Source: Perkinsus marinus ATCC 50983
Taxonomy: Eukaryota > Perkinsozoa > Perkinsida > Perkinsidae
Assembly: GCF_000006405.1 (NCBI RefSeq)
Contig: NW_003209345.1
Location: 106,184-159,258 of the forward strand
DNA length: 53,075 bases
Direction of reading: 5' to 3'
Below the pieces are notes generated by a model. The model saw nothing but the letters and a program-made list of their open reading frames with translations, made no database searches and was not told the DNA's origin. Below, piece after piece: positions 36,943-48,682 of the stretch. Made by a program: the position numbers and the translations under genes. How positions within the stretch are numbered: the first letter of the stretch is position 1; each line of letters opens with the position of its first letter.

Positions 36943-38331
36943 CAGTCGTGAGAGAGCAACTCCGTCGGCATTATTATGGGTCGTTAGCCGACTTACTGTG
37001 AATCTTCGGAAGCTCAGCCGCAGAAATGACATCAAAAACGGAGGGATGATGCACGATAATGTGCAGGGCGCCGAAGAAAAAAACCAACGTTTCCCGGGAG
37101 GAACTCTTGCGTGTGATCTTCACGTGTGGAAGGCTAACTCAAGGATCTTAACGATGGTGGTCGGATTGAAACGGTCCTCAGTAACGAGCAATACATGATT
37201 CAATTATCACGTTCGCCTGCTCTAAAGCTTCGACCGACTTCTTCTGTGTCTTCCTCCATCCCCGTGGCTGTGTGTTTTTGCGCTCATGCATGCACATGTG
37301 ATATCACAGTTTCACACGTTCCTACACGATGGGCGAACGATATACTTGACACGGTGAGCACAGTGTAGGCAGTCCTGATATTCATACCGAGTTTTACCAC
37401 TCATACACAAAAGACCGGAGTTGGGGTCTATCCCCGAGACGCTTAGTGGAGCAGTGTACTCTATACCCGAGTTTAATCAATGAATCAACTAAGTAGACAA
37501 TATAACGGCGATTGAAAGATCATCAGTGTCGGTTCATTGGTGGACGATACGCAGCCGAGCTCTCGAACGATACTAGCGTTAGCAGGCGCCGGCCTTCTTA
37601 GTCCACTTCACAGACCTGGGATCGTTCCTGTGTTCGAAATGCAGCGCCAACCTGGCGGGCTGAAGTCCATCAGGACTGATCCTATGAATGAAAGTCAATT
37701 ACAGCAGCTCCAATAAACTCGATGAATCTCGAACATGCCTCTTAGGAGAACGGTGCCCGTTTAGTACTGCTGCACAGTGCACCATCGATTCGCGCACGCC
37801 ATGAACACATAGTGGTCTTCGGGGAGGGTACCAGAGCTAAATGTTCGCGCACTAAAAATCCCAATGTATTTCACTAGGTTTCAGTGGGCGCGCGCTAATT
37901 TGAATACGCATTTTCAACAGAAGAGTCGCGTATTCGAAATTTAAGCTCTGTCAAAGCAGCATTCTCTGCAGACCTGCTGCAATGTTGCACAGAGCAACAT
38001 CATGAGTAGTACCCTCGCGTAAGGGGTGCATGGCTCCACCAAGGCACTCCAAGTTGGTGTACTCACAATTGTAGGCTCTCTCGATAGGGACTATGGCATT
38101 GTGTTGGTATGTGACGCGGTCGTTACTGCGGTTCCGTCCACACACGAGGTCTTCGGTGAGCTGATCCTGAATATCAGGGTCGATCGCGAAAAGTATCAGA
38201 ATGGGATATGATCGCTGAACGCACTTCTAGGATCGGTCCCAGGACTGATCTCCTCAAGCTTTGCTGAAGTCCCTCCCCCCTACAGTTAAAACATCAAGTG
38301 CAACTCAGCTTGGTCTCCCAACAGTGTTACT
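36943..38331. other. Intergenic region upstream of the Ca2+-ATPase, no supported gene
   Basis: Only short frames, on both strands, for example plus 38026-38211 (62 codons); none has a recognisable motif. A strong hairpin lies at 37897-37941. Confidence 0.55.
37897..37941. repeat. 13-14-bp stem hairpin
   Basis: AATTTGAATACGC and GCGTATTCGAAATT are inverted repeats with one bulge, around a loop of about 18 nt. It lies about 400 nt upstream of the Ca2+-ATPase start. Confidence 0.55.
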
Positions 38332-41300
38332 ATGACCCGTATAGCCGATCCAGATTACGACGGCGGAGGTCCTTCTTGCCAGGTCTCGATTAAAGATCTG
38401 TGTGCCATGATAAAAGCTAGGGATCTCGAAGGTGACCATCGAGTCATTTTGGGTCAATAACAATTATGAATCAGGGCATCATACTGAGGAGTCCGAGGAG
38501 GAAGGTGTAGACGGCTACACCATGCTAGAACTGCAGGGTGGGGCTTCTGGGTTGGCTCAGAAAGTAGGCTCTTCTTCCGAGTTGGCCAAATTACTGTGTT
38601 CAGATTGGTAGTGACCTAAGCAGTGGTGTGCAGAGTTGCCATGTGGAAGCTCTGAAGTCCAAGTAGGCCTAAGGGGAAGCCCATTTCCCGAAGATCGGTT
38701 GGGTAGGTACGGCGCGAACTATGTACCCCCACCAAAGCCCAAGACTTACCTACAATTCCTCTACGCGGCATTCAAGGACTTCACCATTATTATGCTTTGT
38801 GGTGCAGCTATCATTAGTCTGGTGTTGGCGGCAGCGTAGGCTGGTACCCAGGAATGCTAGCTAGAAGTGCTGGTGCAGATACGAACGAACCCCCACGTCT
38901 TATGCTGAGGGCTCAGCCATTATTGTAGCTATTATGGTAGTCACTAACGTGGCCGCGATCAACGACTGGCGGAAGCAGAGGCAATTCGATAAGCTCAACA
39001 GGAAAGTTGAAGTGAGCTTATCTCACTTTGCAGTTGGCTTGGATTTCCATATCAGGATGTTTCAATAAGGGTCATCCGGGATGGAATCAAACAAGAAGTC
39101 TCGATCAACGATATCGTGAGTGCTAGAAGGGTTCATGCCTTCAGGCGTTCACGGCTAGAAGGGTTCACGGCGTTTTCAGGTGGTGGGAGACGTGGTTATA
39201 GTAGGTGTTGGTGACATTATATGTGCTGACGGTGTAGTGATAGAAAGTTCAGCTCTGTATTGTGATGAGAGTTCTCTTACTGGCGAGCCCGTATTGGTCG
39301 CCAAGGGTGCAGATACTCATCCTTTCCTACTCTCTGGGACTAAGGTGGGACTACATCGCAACTCGGTGGTTGATCACCATACGGACAGGTTATGGATGGC
39401 TCTGGTATCTTCTTGGTAATAGCTGTTGGTGCCAATTCGGAATCTGGGAAAATAAAGGTGATTCGGATCCCCACTATAGTAACACTAATGTGGTGGCAGT
39501 CTCTCATCAATGGTGTTGGAGTCGCCAAATCGAAGGCGACACCAGAGGCAACTTCTGAGGAGCATCCGGGGGATGAGGACGAGCCTGGTATGTCGCAGCT
39601 TGTTTCGGTCGGTTCATGTTACCTCAGAAATTGTCACTGAGCACGAGGAGAAAAGTGTGCTCACGGCTAAGCTGGACCGAATGGCCTTACAGATCGGCAA
39701 GGCGGGTACTGTCGTTGCCGTACTATGCGTTATCATCATGGCCATACGGTGAGTTCACGTTGCCGTGCTCCGGTCGATGAGATTCGAGTCAGGTTTTCAA
39801 TAACGAAATTTGCCATCACCGACCCCACAGAGATTTGTCTTACTATGGAGGATGTCACTTGCTCTTCACAAAGGGTGGTGGACATCGTGGGGAATAACGT
39901 ATGCAATGCTGCCAATCCGAATCAGGAGTAGGTCCACAGGCCAACTAAGTGGTCGGTGTTGGGATGGTCGTCAGGTACCCTTGCTGCCTCCAACTGGAAG
40001 ATGACGAGATTCAGTTGATTGGCTCACCGTGCGGATGGATGACGCCGTTTCTTGGCCAAATGCTGCAGTTTTTCATCACGGGTGAGTCGTAGTGGACAAT
40101 ACTGCTCAAAATATGCAATGGAGTTTCACACGTGATATGAAAGACACTAGTGAGAAACATATTCCACAAACCACTGCATGCCGCGAATATCGAGTCTTGC
40201 ACCTTCACGTAAAACGGGTGAAACTCCAATATGCGAGCAATACATCAACCGTCATATATAATGTCATCGTATATAAAACCGGGGTGCGCGAGAAGCCATG
40301 AGGATATTCAGGTATAACCATCCTGGTGGTTGCCATCCCTGAAGGCCTGCCTCTGGCTGTGACTCTTTCTCTGGCATTTGCAGTCACCAAAATGCAAAAG
40401 GACAATAACCTGGTCAGTATAGGTGCATCGCTCCGCCGTTTTTGGTTGGAATTTTGGGCCATTCAGGTGAAGCATTTGGACGCTTGCGAGACTATGGGAT
40501 CTGCTACTACGATCTGCAGTGACAAGACTGGTATGTACCATCCTGGTCGGCTCTGGGCACTACCGGAGGTCGTCATCAGGCACGCTGACTAAGAACCGCA
40601 TGACAGTAGTAGAAGCCAATCTAGCTGGAATTGAGATATACCCTGCTCATGGTCGGCAACTCGACCAACTGCCAAATCCACGAGTGACCAAGTGCTGTCT
40701 TGGCCTCGCGGTCTAAGCTGGTTGTACAGGTCCAGGAGATCCTTATGGAGGGGATCGCCCTCAACACTACAGCTGATATCAAATGGGATCCATTGGCCCG
40801 AGCCTATGACCAGGTAGGGGTATTGTGAACTATGACATACCACAGTCCTTCTTAGGTTGGCAACAAGACCGAGTGTGCGCTACTGCAGTTAGTGGAGCAA
40901 TTCGGGGACAGCTATGAGGATCGAAGGGCCAAGGCAATAGACTCCGGCATCAAGGCCAACAGCACTGGCCGGCAGAGGTATGCCGACGAGCTGCTGCGGT
41001 GGTTAGGAGGTACTGCTCGTATTTGTAGATTCCTGGTCCACGAGATTCCTTTCTCATCTGCGCGGAAGAGGTCCAGTGTGGTGGTCCGTACGAAGGATGG
41101 CAAGTATAGGATGTATATGAAGGGGGCGAGCGAGATTGTAAGACGAGTTGCGATTATTACGGTATGGTTTTTGGACAGATATTGGATCTCTGTGGCTCGT
41201 ACGAACAGGCTGGGGGATCGCCCGGGCCTAAAATGCTGGACACTAGATCGCGACAAGTTATGTAGGTTACTTGGAAAATATCTTTCCCGCGGCATGTAGG

Positions 41301-44006
41301 CTTTTGATGGTTTTTTAATCAGAAACGCCATAATAGCGCAGTACGCTAGGAAAGCTCTGCGTACGGTGGGATTGGCGTATAAGACTTTCGATGCTGAGCC
41401 TTCGGGTGGTTGGGCCTTGCCTCAGGCCGGTGATGAAGATCGGTGTGAAATTGAATCAGTAGGCGCGAGCGGTATGGTCCTGGGGTACTGTGTATTCAGG
41501 ATCTGGTCTTGTTGGGGGTAGTGGGTATCGAGGATCCACTGAGGGATGAGGTTCCTGATGCTATACAGGACTGCAATAGAGCTGGAGTTGATGTTAGAAT
41601 GGTCACTGGAGACAACCTACTTACCGCGGTAATCTACTACACGAAGGGAAATTTGTGATGAGGGATTTGTTTTCTAGTACAGTTTGCATGGTCACCTTGG
41701 ACGTTAACTAGCGACTGTTTTGGTAGCTTCTGAGTGATTTTTTATAGGTGGCAATAGCTCGTGGATGTGGTATTCTGCGTCCTGGTATCGACTTGGACAA
41801 AGACGGCGATCCTGTACCTGGTGTGGCCATGACCGGTCCTAAGTTCCGCAAGGCGGTAGTGACATCATGCACTATTGCACCATCAACGGTGTCAGGTCCT
41901 CCAAGAGGATGGCTGTAGTATTGATCATGAGGCATTCGACCAGGTGTGGCCCAGACTCAGGGTCTTGGCCCGCTCCAGTCCATCGGACAAGTACCGAATC
42001 TAATCATAGGTGGTCTCCTTCTGACATGCACATTGCAGGTATATACTGGTTTCTGGTCTTAACGAGAGCGAGCTGTACTCGACTGAGGCTGGCAAGAACC
42101 TTGGTATCTATCCGGACCGACAGGTTGTAGCGGTTACTGGTGATGGGACTAATGATGCACCCGCGCTACGAAGAGCTGATGTTGGCTTTGCTATGGGTAG
42201 AGCATGGTGACACAAGGGGTGACAGGGAGTCTTGGTATGTAGGTATTTCGGGGACGGCGGTAGCAAAGGATGCCGCGGATATAATTCTCATGGACGACAA
42301 CTTTTCTAGTATTCTTAAGGCCTGCATGTGGGGACGTAATGTGTAAGTCCGGTGCTGGGGATCGAACCTGGGTCGTTTGTATGAGAGTGCCAACAGGTAT
42401 GATTCCATATCTAAATTCTTACAATTCCAACTTACTGTGAATATCTCTGCCATCACAATGGCGTCCATCGGCGCCCTGGCTTATTCAGAATCCCCACTAA
42501 AAGCTGTCCAGGTAGGCAGTCCTCACCGTGGTGGTTGATCTATGAGATCACCTCCCACTTTAGATGCTCTGGGTGAACCTCATCATGGATGCTCTGGCCT
42601 CTCTCGCACTGGCCACCGAACCCCCTACAGCATCACTACTAGACCGACCGCCATACGGCCGTAACACTTCTCTCATTAGTGGATTCATGCTGTGGAATAT
42701 GCTTGGACAGGCCGTGTACTGAGATGCTAGTTTGCTTATTGCTTTGAACTAGGTTTTCAGATACCAACTGGCAGTGTTGAACACTTTACTGTTCGCCGCG
42801 CCTAGTATGACGGACATGCAGAACGGCGCTGGGTAGTTGTTCGTGGTGGTGATGATGATATTTCGTTGGTGATAACTTTTAGGTTGGGCCACGGGGCGGC
42901 TCCTACCGAGCATTATACTATGATATTTAATACCTTCGTATTAATGCAATTGACCAACCAGTTCAATGCTAGGAAGCTGTATCATGAATTGAACCTCCTG
43001 GGTGGTATTACGCGAAGTCCCCTATTCATCGGTATTGTGTCTGTCGAACTCATCTTACAGGTATGCTCGCTGTGCACAGTCTCATCTTCACTGGACTTCT
43101 CCTGGTCAGATTTTAATAGTGCAGTTCGGCGGTGAATGGTTCAAGACGGAAGGTCTGAACTGGGCTGAATGGGGTACTTGCATCATACTGGGCTTTGGGT
43201 CCTTCCCCATGCAGTACCTCATCATACTGCTGGCCAGGGTGAGAGCGACGCTATTTTCTTCCGAGACTGTATGTTCTTTGTACCACGTTATTGTGTTCGA
43301 CTTCGTTCCACGTAACATTTTCTATGGCAGGCCAGTCGACATTGCTGTGCCTGCATCAGTCCGGAGAAGCCTCGCCATCATACCAAAACTCAACCAAGTA
43401 CGTTTAGAATTCTCATTAACGGAGTGAAAAGTTTCCTAACAGTTGCTGAGGGCGAGTGGGATGAGCTGGATTGGATAAGTGGGAAGAATGGCGGCTTAGA
43501 CATGGACCACTTCAAGTCGTTGTCGCATCATGAGAGTGAGGCATTGTATCGTCCATATGCCGCTATGGGAAGTACTGTCAGGTCTGGCTTCGGTCATTTC
43601 TCGAAGCATCGTACAGTTCTCGTCCAAGTCTTTAGGAAGTGTTATTGGGGGAACACCGTCAGAGTCAGATCTCCAGCACACTACACGTGGAGGGTGAGCA
43701 CTGGACTTTGTTTTTCTCATGACCGAGCTGTGGTAGACTCCGTAATAAAAAGAGAGTAGAAGCGACGCATATCATGGCTAAGGAGGTATCTACTATGGGA
43801 GCTCGAGATCGCGAAGAGTGAGTTCGTTGAGGGAATGTTTCGAGTCAATACTGTTTACCATTTTCAGGGAGTTCCTACACGCCGCAAAGGAGTATCATCA
43901 CAATGTCCGCCAGAGACGAGGTGATGATGGCAATGGCTCGTCTTCCTCAAGTGGGAGGCCTATGGTCACCAAGCACTTCTCGAGTGGCTCTAGGGACATG
44001 GTGTAG
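38332..44006 (+). CDS. Plasma-membrane-type Ca2+-transporting P-type ATPase (P2B)
   Basis: ATP-driven Ca2+ export pump, roughly 1,100-1,200 aa in many short exons. In order: N-terminal [20 protein letters not shown] (38700-38760); first membrane pair; actuator-domain [16 protein letters not shown] with the TGE loop (39240-39295); [20 protein letters not shown] (40330-40395), typical of type IIB pumps; the phosphorylation site CSDKTG|TLTKNR, split by a phase-1 intron (40515-40600); [20 protein letters not shown] (41040-41095) and KGASEI in the nucleotide domain; [41 protein letters not shown] (42135-42200); [37 protein letters not shown] (42565-42620); and the last spans to 43225. The C-terminus is short and basic or Ser-rich, ending at TAG 44004-44006. 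I see no clear calmodulin-binding helix. One 229-nt intron holds an inverted-repeat element. Confidence 0.92.
40103..40239. repeat. Inverted-repeat (MITE-like) element in a Ca2+-ATPase intron
   Basis: TGCTC...ATATGCAATGGAGTTTCAC at 40103-40129 and GTGAAACTCCAATATGCGAGCA at 40218-40239 are imperfect inverted repeats of about 22-27 nt. They flank about 88 nt inside the 229-nt intron 40082-40310. The exons on each side join as [16 protein letters not shown]. Confidence 0.6.
42349..42396 (-). repeat. tRNA box-B-like repeat, copy 2, in a Ca2+-ATPase intron
   Basis: On the minus strand it reads ACGACCCAGGTTCGATCCCC, with a perfect box-B core (GGTTCGATCC) near the 5' splice site of the intron after KACMWGRNV. 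It shares about 28 of 33 positions with the segment at 32285-32345. Only a partial tRNA-like shape can be drawn. Confidence 0.5.
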
Positions 44007-44481
44007 CTTGGTAGATTTTGACCCGAGCGTAGAGTGAAATATCTGTAACTTTATTTTGTTGAATACGCATGTAATAATGATTATAATAGTCGATTCCGGT
44101 TCTAGCGAGAAACTCGCGCGTGAAGTCGGACAATATTGATTTCTCTGGGTAGTCTTCGGAGCTTATTATTGTTATTATTATATTTGGTCGAATTCATGTC
44201 GTCAGCGCTTTTGCCGCGCCGATCGGTGATGGGCATTTTGTACTACGGGTCTATCGCCGAATTTCTAATTGTTTTCGTATCGGATATGAGGACTTACTTA
44301 ACGTGTTGAGGCATAGTTTTTTGTACGACCTTCAAGGCTAGCTTTGCCTCATGCAATCAAAGTGTTGTGTAGTATAATGTCAATGAGCTTCTAGTGCGGG
44401 AATAGAGCATGGGCTCTCCTGGGACTACTGCGTGGTTATTCCGTCGAGGTCGAAAGGAATCGTATATAGTGTTATTACATC
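44007..44481. other. Intergenic region between Ca2+-ATPase and the next plus-strand gene
   Basis: T-rich, with short ATT repeats near 44165-44185; no gene seen. Presumably it holds the 3' end of the pump gene and the 5' region of the gene at 44482. Confidence 0.6.
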
Positions 44482-46178
44482 ATGTCCTCCGGCGACTGGG
44501 CGGCGCCTGGGCGAACATTCGACCATCAGCGTCCCCACCAATATGCAGCACAAAGGGGTCGATATGATGGACACGTGCCGCAGCAGGAGCACTGGAGGAT
44601 GCCTATGGTATTAACCCTACGAGATGCTGGGGCACGGGGTGTCCGATTAGGTCCATTATAATGGTGGCATGATAGACGTACACACCTGGTGGACGGTGGC
44701 CACCCAACAACAACAACCTCAAGTCTTGGGCTACTGTCGTCAGCTTTATCATGGGTTCCCTGCTCTCCCACCACCATCAGGGCACTGGACCGGGACTTGG
44801 GTCAGGGGACCATCGCACCCACCTAATACTGTAACGGAGCCTTGTATACATGGCCAGAGGATGGAGGCTGATGATCATCTACACGGGCGGCGGGGGCAGC
44901 AAGGGTGGCATTCACAGGCAGGGGCGCGGGAGGCTGGGAGGCAGCCAATTGACCAACCATCATCATCTCCTCCGCGGCCACCTCCCAGTAGGGCGCAGAT
45001 GGTCAATAATGGTCATGCAAGGACTCCACGTGGTGAGTATGGAAACTCACATTTGTAAAACGCTTCGTATTGCCTCGAGCGGTGCCTTTGGAGTTAGCGA
45101 TTTGATTCTGGTCCTACTCAGACGATATGCGGCGTTCAGAATCCCCTGGAAGGTGTATTCGGACGCCTAAGTCCTGCCCGGTTGCAAGAGTTGATCCCGC
45201 GGAAAGCAGCGGTCGACTTGACCGGCATCATCATCATGCTACGTGCTGGACGGTGGGTAAGCCTCATAGGTCGGGAATTGATGATGATAGCGAAACGCTT
45301 ACTAATTCAATGCATAAAAGGCGACGAGTCTCTCGAACGGAATACCTTCGGTTGCCCATCTTTTCCGAGGATGAGCGTGACAATACCGATAAGGTTGGCG
45401 GAGAGAATCAAGGGATCCCCAAGGGGAAGTCCTTCATCGAGTTGTTACTGGAGGATCGGCGGAAGTCTACTTCATCACTTCCGACACCTGAGCGGAGCGC
45501 AGGAGGAGAGACGGACGGAAGGACGAAGAAATCGGCCGCCCGTACCCCAGCGCCTACCAGAAGGCTATCTGTCATCGAGGAGGGGATGGAAACTCCGCGG
45601 CCGGCGCTGAGGACGCAGGTATCACCGCCGCAGACCGATCCCCGGTCCTGGTATGAGGGTGAGGAGACGCCATCATCATCACCATCGTTGCCGCGGATCA
45701 ATCCAGCGGACTATGGCTGCGGTGTGCCAGAAGATGATGGAGGATTTACTACTGATGTTGAACGTGATCTGGCCGATGAGGAGGATATTGGTAGTATTAG
45801 CGATGATGATGATGAGGAATCGGATAGCAGCGAGTTCTGCAGTGATGAATCCAGGTGAACTTACTAGTTTTTGAAGTCGGATCAGTGCGGTCCTTGTGTA
45901 GTTCTTCTGACCATGAAATTATTCAGCGGGGTGACGAGATGGTCCGAAGAAAGCGTCGGAAGGAGTGTGCGAAGGGTTTGGAGTTTGTCGATTGGAGGGC
46001 AGAATTCAACACTGGTCTCTTTGCTACCACCAACGAGCCAACTCTGCGGTTCAAGAAAGTGGTGACACGGAGATTCGGAGCGAAGCTTCGAGGGCACCCG
46101 ATGTTTCGAGAGGAGGTCCAACAACAGCAGCAAGAAGCAAATGGAGATAAAATGCATGTCGCAGAATTCCAAATTTAG
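44482..46178 (+). CDS. Low-complexity, probably nuclear protein, about 480-500 aa
   Basis: Four exons by phase: ATG 44482 (MSSGDWAAPGRTFDHQRPHQ) to about 44606; 44651 to about 45032, rich in Gln, Pro, Gly and His; 45120 to about 45855; 45901 to TAG 46176-46178. The introns are 45-90 nt and the joins keep frame (GHARTPR|DDMRRSES, then DES|SSSDHEIIQ). The third exon carries basic clusters (HKRRRVSRTEYLR), many Ser/Pro-directed phosphorylation-like sites and a strongly acidic run near its end (SDDDDEESDSSE). The last exon has RRKRRKE and a compact conserved-looking block, EFVDWRAEFNTGLFATTNEP followed by LRFKKVVTRRFGAKL. I recognise no family. Nuclear location is inferred from composition only. 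Confidence 0.6.
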
Positions 46179-46772
46179 TTGCAGCGGCCGATGCCGCAAT
46201 TGTTAATAAGTGAGCGAATTGTGTTGGCTAGTACTGCAGAGTTCGATGTTGTGAAGGAAAAGATGGAGTCATTATGATTGGGTCATTGATTATAATGTAC
46301 ATAACTTCTGCTGTTGTGTATGACGATTGGTGTATTGCTCGAATTTTATATATTTGTGCCATCTCATATATGCGTTGTCAACTACGGATCTAACACGGAA
46401 AACTTCCTCGCAAATACCGCCACTAAGCTAGTAAGCCGAACCTATCTAGAAATCTATTTGGTAGTAAGAGTCGCCATGCCAGCAGAAAATACTATCCAGT
46501 AATATATCGAGGACAGGCCTAGAGACCTATCACTTTTTCACGGCGCTCAGAAGCTCGTTCCGCCCCTGGCAGAATTAGCCCCTGACAGCGTTTCCGGTCG
46601 ACGCTACCCTCCGAGTGGTGCGACCCGCATATTAGAATAGTCAACGGTGACATCAATCGTCTATAAAGTCTCTTTTCTACGCTTCGCCTACCCCTCCTTT
46701 GTCCCCCCTTCTCCCTAAGTCCTCTCCTTGTTAGATTATTTAACACGCATTCTTCAGATTGTATTAAAAGTG
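46179..46772. other. Convergent intergenic region
   Basis: Lies between the plus-strand gene ending at 46178 and the minus-strand REI1-like locus ending at 46773. Short frames only; I see no gene, repeat or RNA. Confidence 0.6.
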
Positions 46773-47789
46773 TTAAGGCATAAAATACAACGACGCGATC
46801 GACTCTTGTTGCTGTAGTACGCGATGGCGCACACCCTTGAGACGTGATGGCCCGGTGATTCCCTCAATGTGAGAGTCATCACTCAGTATAATGCCTGTGA
46901 TACGAGTGGACGGACTATTCATTAGCTCAAACATATCCTCCTGAGGCCTTTCCACCATCGTGAATTGCGTCCACCCGCCAAAGAACGTAGTAAGTATCGA
47001 ATCGTCCAGATTTACCATTGATCTGACCAGAGCTCGGTACAAATTTCCCTCTCCTGTTAACTGGCTTCAACTCAGCATTATATGAGGCACGGTCCATCAA
47101 CACGATTTCTAGTAAGCGGTCGTACCACCTACTGTTAAAGAGACGCTGCTTGTAGATATACGCATACATACGATGAGTTGCGACCTTGCCATTGGTGACG
47201 CCCATAGACCTTCTGAGTCAACATAGCCAGAATGCCAGGGAGGTCCTTGAGGTATTCTATATCCGGGATGAAGAAAGAACACCTGCCGTGCCTACCTCTA
47301 GAGTAGCCCTACGAAACGAGCATTACTTGAGGCTCATTTAATAGACAAGTTTTATCATTTCGAACTATCTCAACCTGTGACTCGTTGGTCTCAACCCTAT
47401 GGTCCTTGTGGTGGTCCCGAGCATCTATGACCCCAGCCAGTTGAGTTCGCCATATTAAGACCATCTGAACACCCGCGTCGCCTCTGTGCTTTGAATGAGC
47501 TGTGCCTTTAGTATCTCCAGCGCCTTCCGCTAGTTCCTCCAACTGCTCCATACGAGCCATCCAGATCTCGGGAGAAATTGGCGCCAAACCGGCGACTTTC
47601 CACTTAGTGTTGTAAACGTGGAAATCTTTCCAAGTACTTTGTCAGTCACTTTACGGTCCCCTTTGAGTTGCCAGATTTATAATGGTTCCGTTGTTGAGCA
47701 TTGTTGGTGAACTCCAGACAGCAGGCGTTACAGCGGAACTCATTCGTGAGCTCAGATGGACCCACCGTCGAAGCACCCGTAGCGGCCAT
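46773..47789 (-). pseudogene. REI1/ZNF622-like 60S maturation factor, compressed or degenerate copy
   Basis: REI1/ZNF622 is a cytoplasmic zinc-finger factor that helps recycle shuttling factors from the pre-60S ribosomal subunit. ATG 47789 gives an N-terminal C2H2 finger, FRCNACCLEFTNNAQQRNHY, joined through a 46-nt GC-AG intron to DFHVYNTKWKVAGLAPISPE, a clear REI1 signature. Further on come the REI1 core FFIPDIEYLKDLPGIL (about 47270-47225) and a C-terminal motif resembling the family's GHRS..YY.QR block, NGKVATHRMYAYIYKQRLF (about 47195-47140). The second zinc finger, the acidic linker and the finger that normally follows the FFIPDIEYL core are missing. The core and the C-terminal block lie in different frames only a few bases apart, and a stop follows QVMLVS. 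The whole is about half the usual family length. It could be a pseudogene, a truncated paralogue or a gene whose splicing I misread. The final stretch (FFGGWTQFTMVERPQED) is not REI1-like. Confidence 0.6.
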
Positions 47790-48682
47790 TGTCTACGTGG
47801 CCTTAACGGTAACAATCGGATAAGTCAAGAAGAATCGCGATGATACATGCATGCGACTAACATGCAGTATGAGAGTCACATGAAAGTTGAGTATTGGAGT
47901 AATAACGTGCAGACAGAAATTGTCGGTTAATCGATCAGTCCTCAAAGCATGTTCTCCCAGTAACTGTACAGAGGTATTACCCGCTAGTACTACTGCACAA
48001 AAGTTGCTAATTTGAATCGACAGGGATCGCGTCACTAGTGCGCGCAATTTGTGAGGAGAAACCCGAGCTTATCTTGAAGTGAAAGCACAGGATAATATCG
48101 GGTCCTGCCAAATAGACAGTTGGCAGCTCTGAAAATCTTTCAACTTTACTCGCTCGCTGGTTTACCCTGAACACTCTACCATACTATTGTCGAATGTCTG
48201 TTGTCCAATAACCTCCATTCATTTAGTTAGTTGGGAGTAGTGGGTAGTGGGGCGAAAGCATGATACGTTGCTACAGAACTAGTGAGATCCGAAAGTCTCA
48301 ACCTCGAAGTTCTGTCGAAAAATTCTCCGAAACTTGCAACGCTGGATGCTTCGCTCCGCATAAGTAGCAGCGAGGTTATGGGATACTCTCATCTGCCACA
48401 GAGAGTCAATTCGGTGCTCTCTGGGCCAGAGCCTCTGGCTTATGACCCTCGCTTGACTACTCATGCCCAGGGTTGTCCAAATCGGGAAAGAATTGGGTCA
48501 AATTCTTTCCTCGAAATTTCCGTTGAAATTTCCTGAAATTTCCGGAAATTTGGCACAATTGTTGTGCCTGTTACTGGGCAACACAACTAGTAGCCAGACT
48601 TCAGTGGATAGCGTAGTCGAACTTCACAACAAGGGCAGACCTTCGTGGAAGGGCAGCCGAGTGAGAAGGATCAAAAAGGGGT
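47790..48682. other. Intergenic region with palindromic GAAATTTC cluster
   Basis: Between the REI1-like start and the retrotransposon. No gene supported; open frames at 48282-48687 lack motifs. Four copies of the self-complementary octamer GAAATTTC (the last as GAAATTTG) lie at 48513, 48525, 48535 and 48545. Confidence 0.55.
48513..48553. repeat. Four GAAATTTC-type palindromes at 10-12-bp spacing
   Basis: GAAATTTCC, GAAATTTCC, GAAATTTCC and GAAATTTGG start at 48513, 48525, 48535 and 48545. The spacing is about one helical turn. It may be a regulatory cluster or a relic of the dispersed repeat, which also contains CGAAATTTCCTC. Confidence 0.6.
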
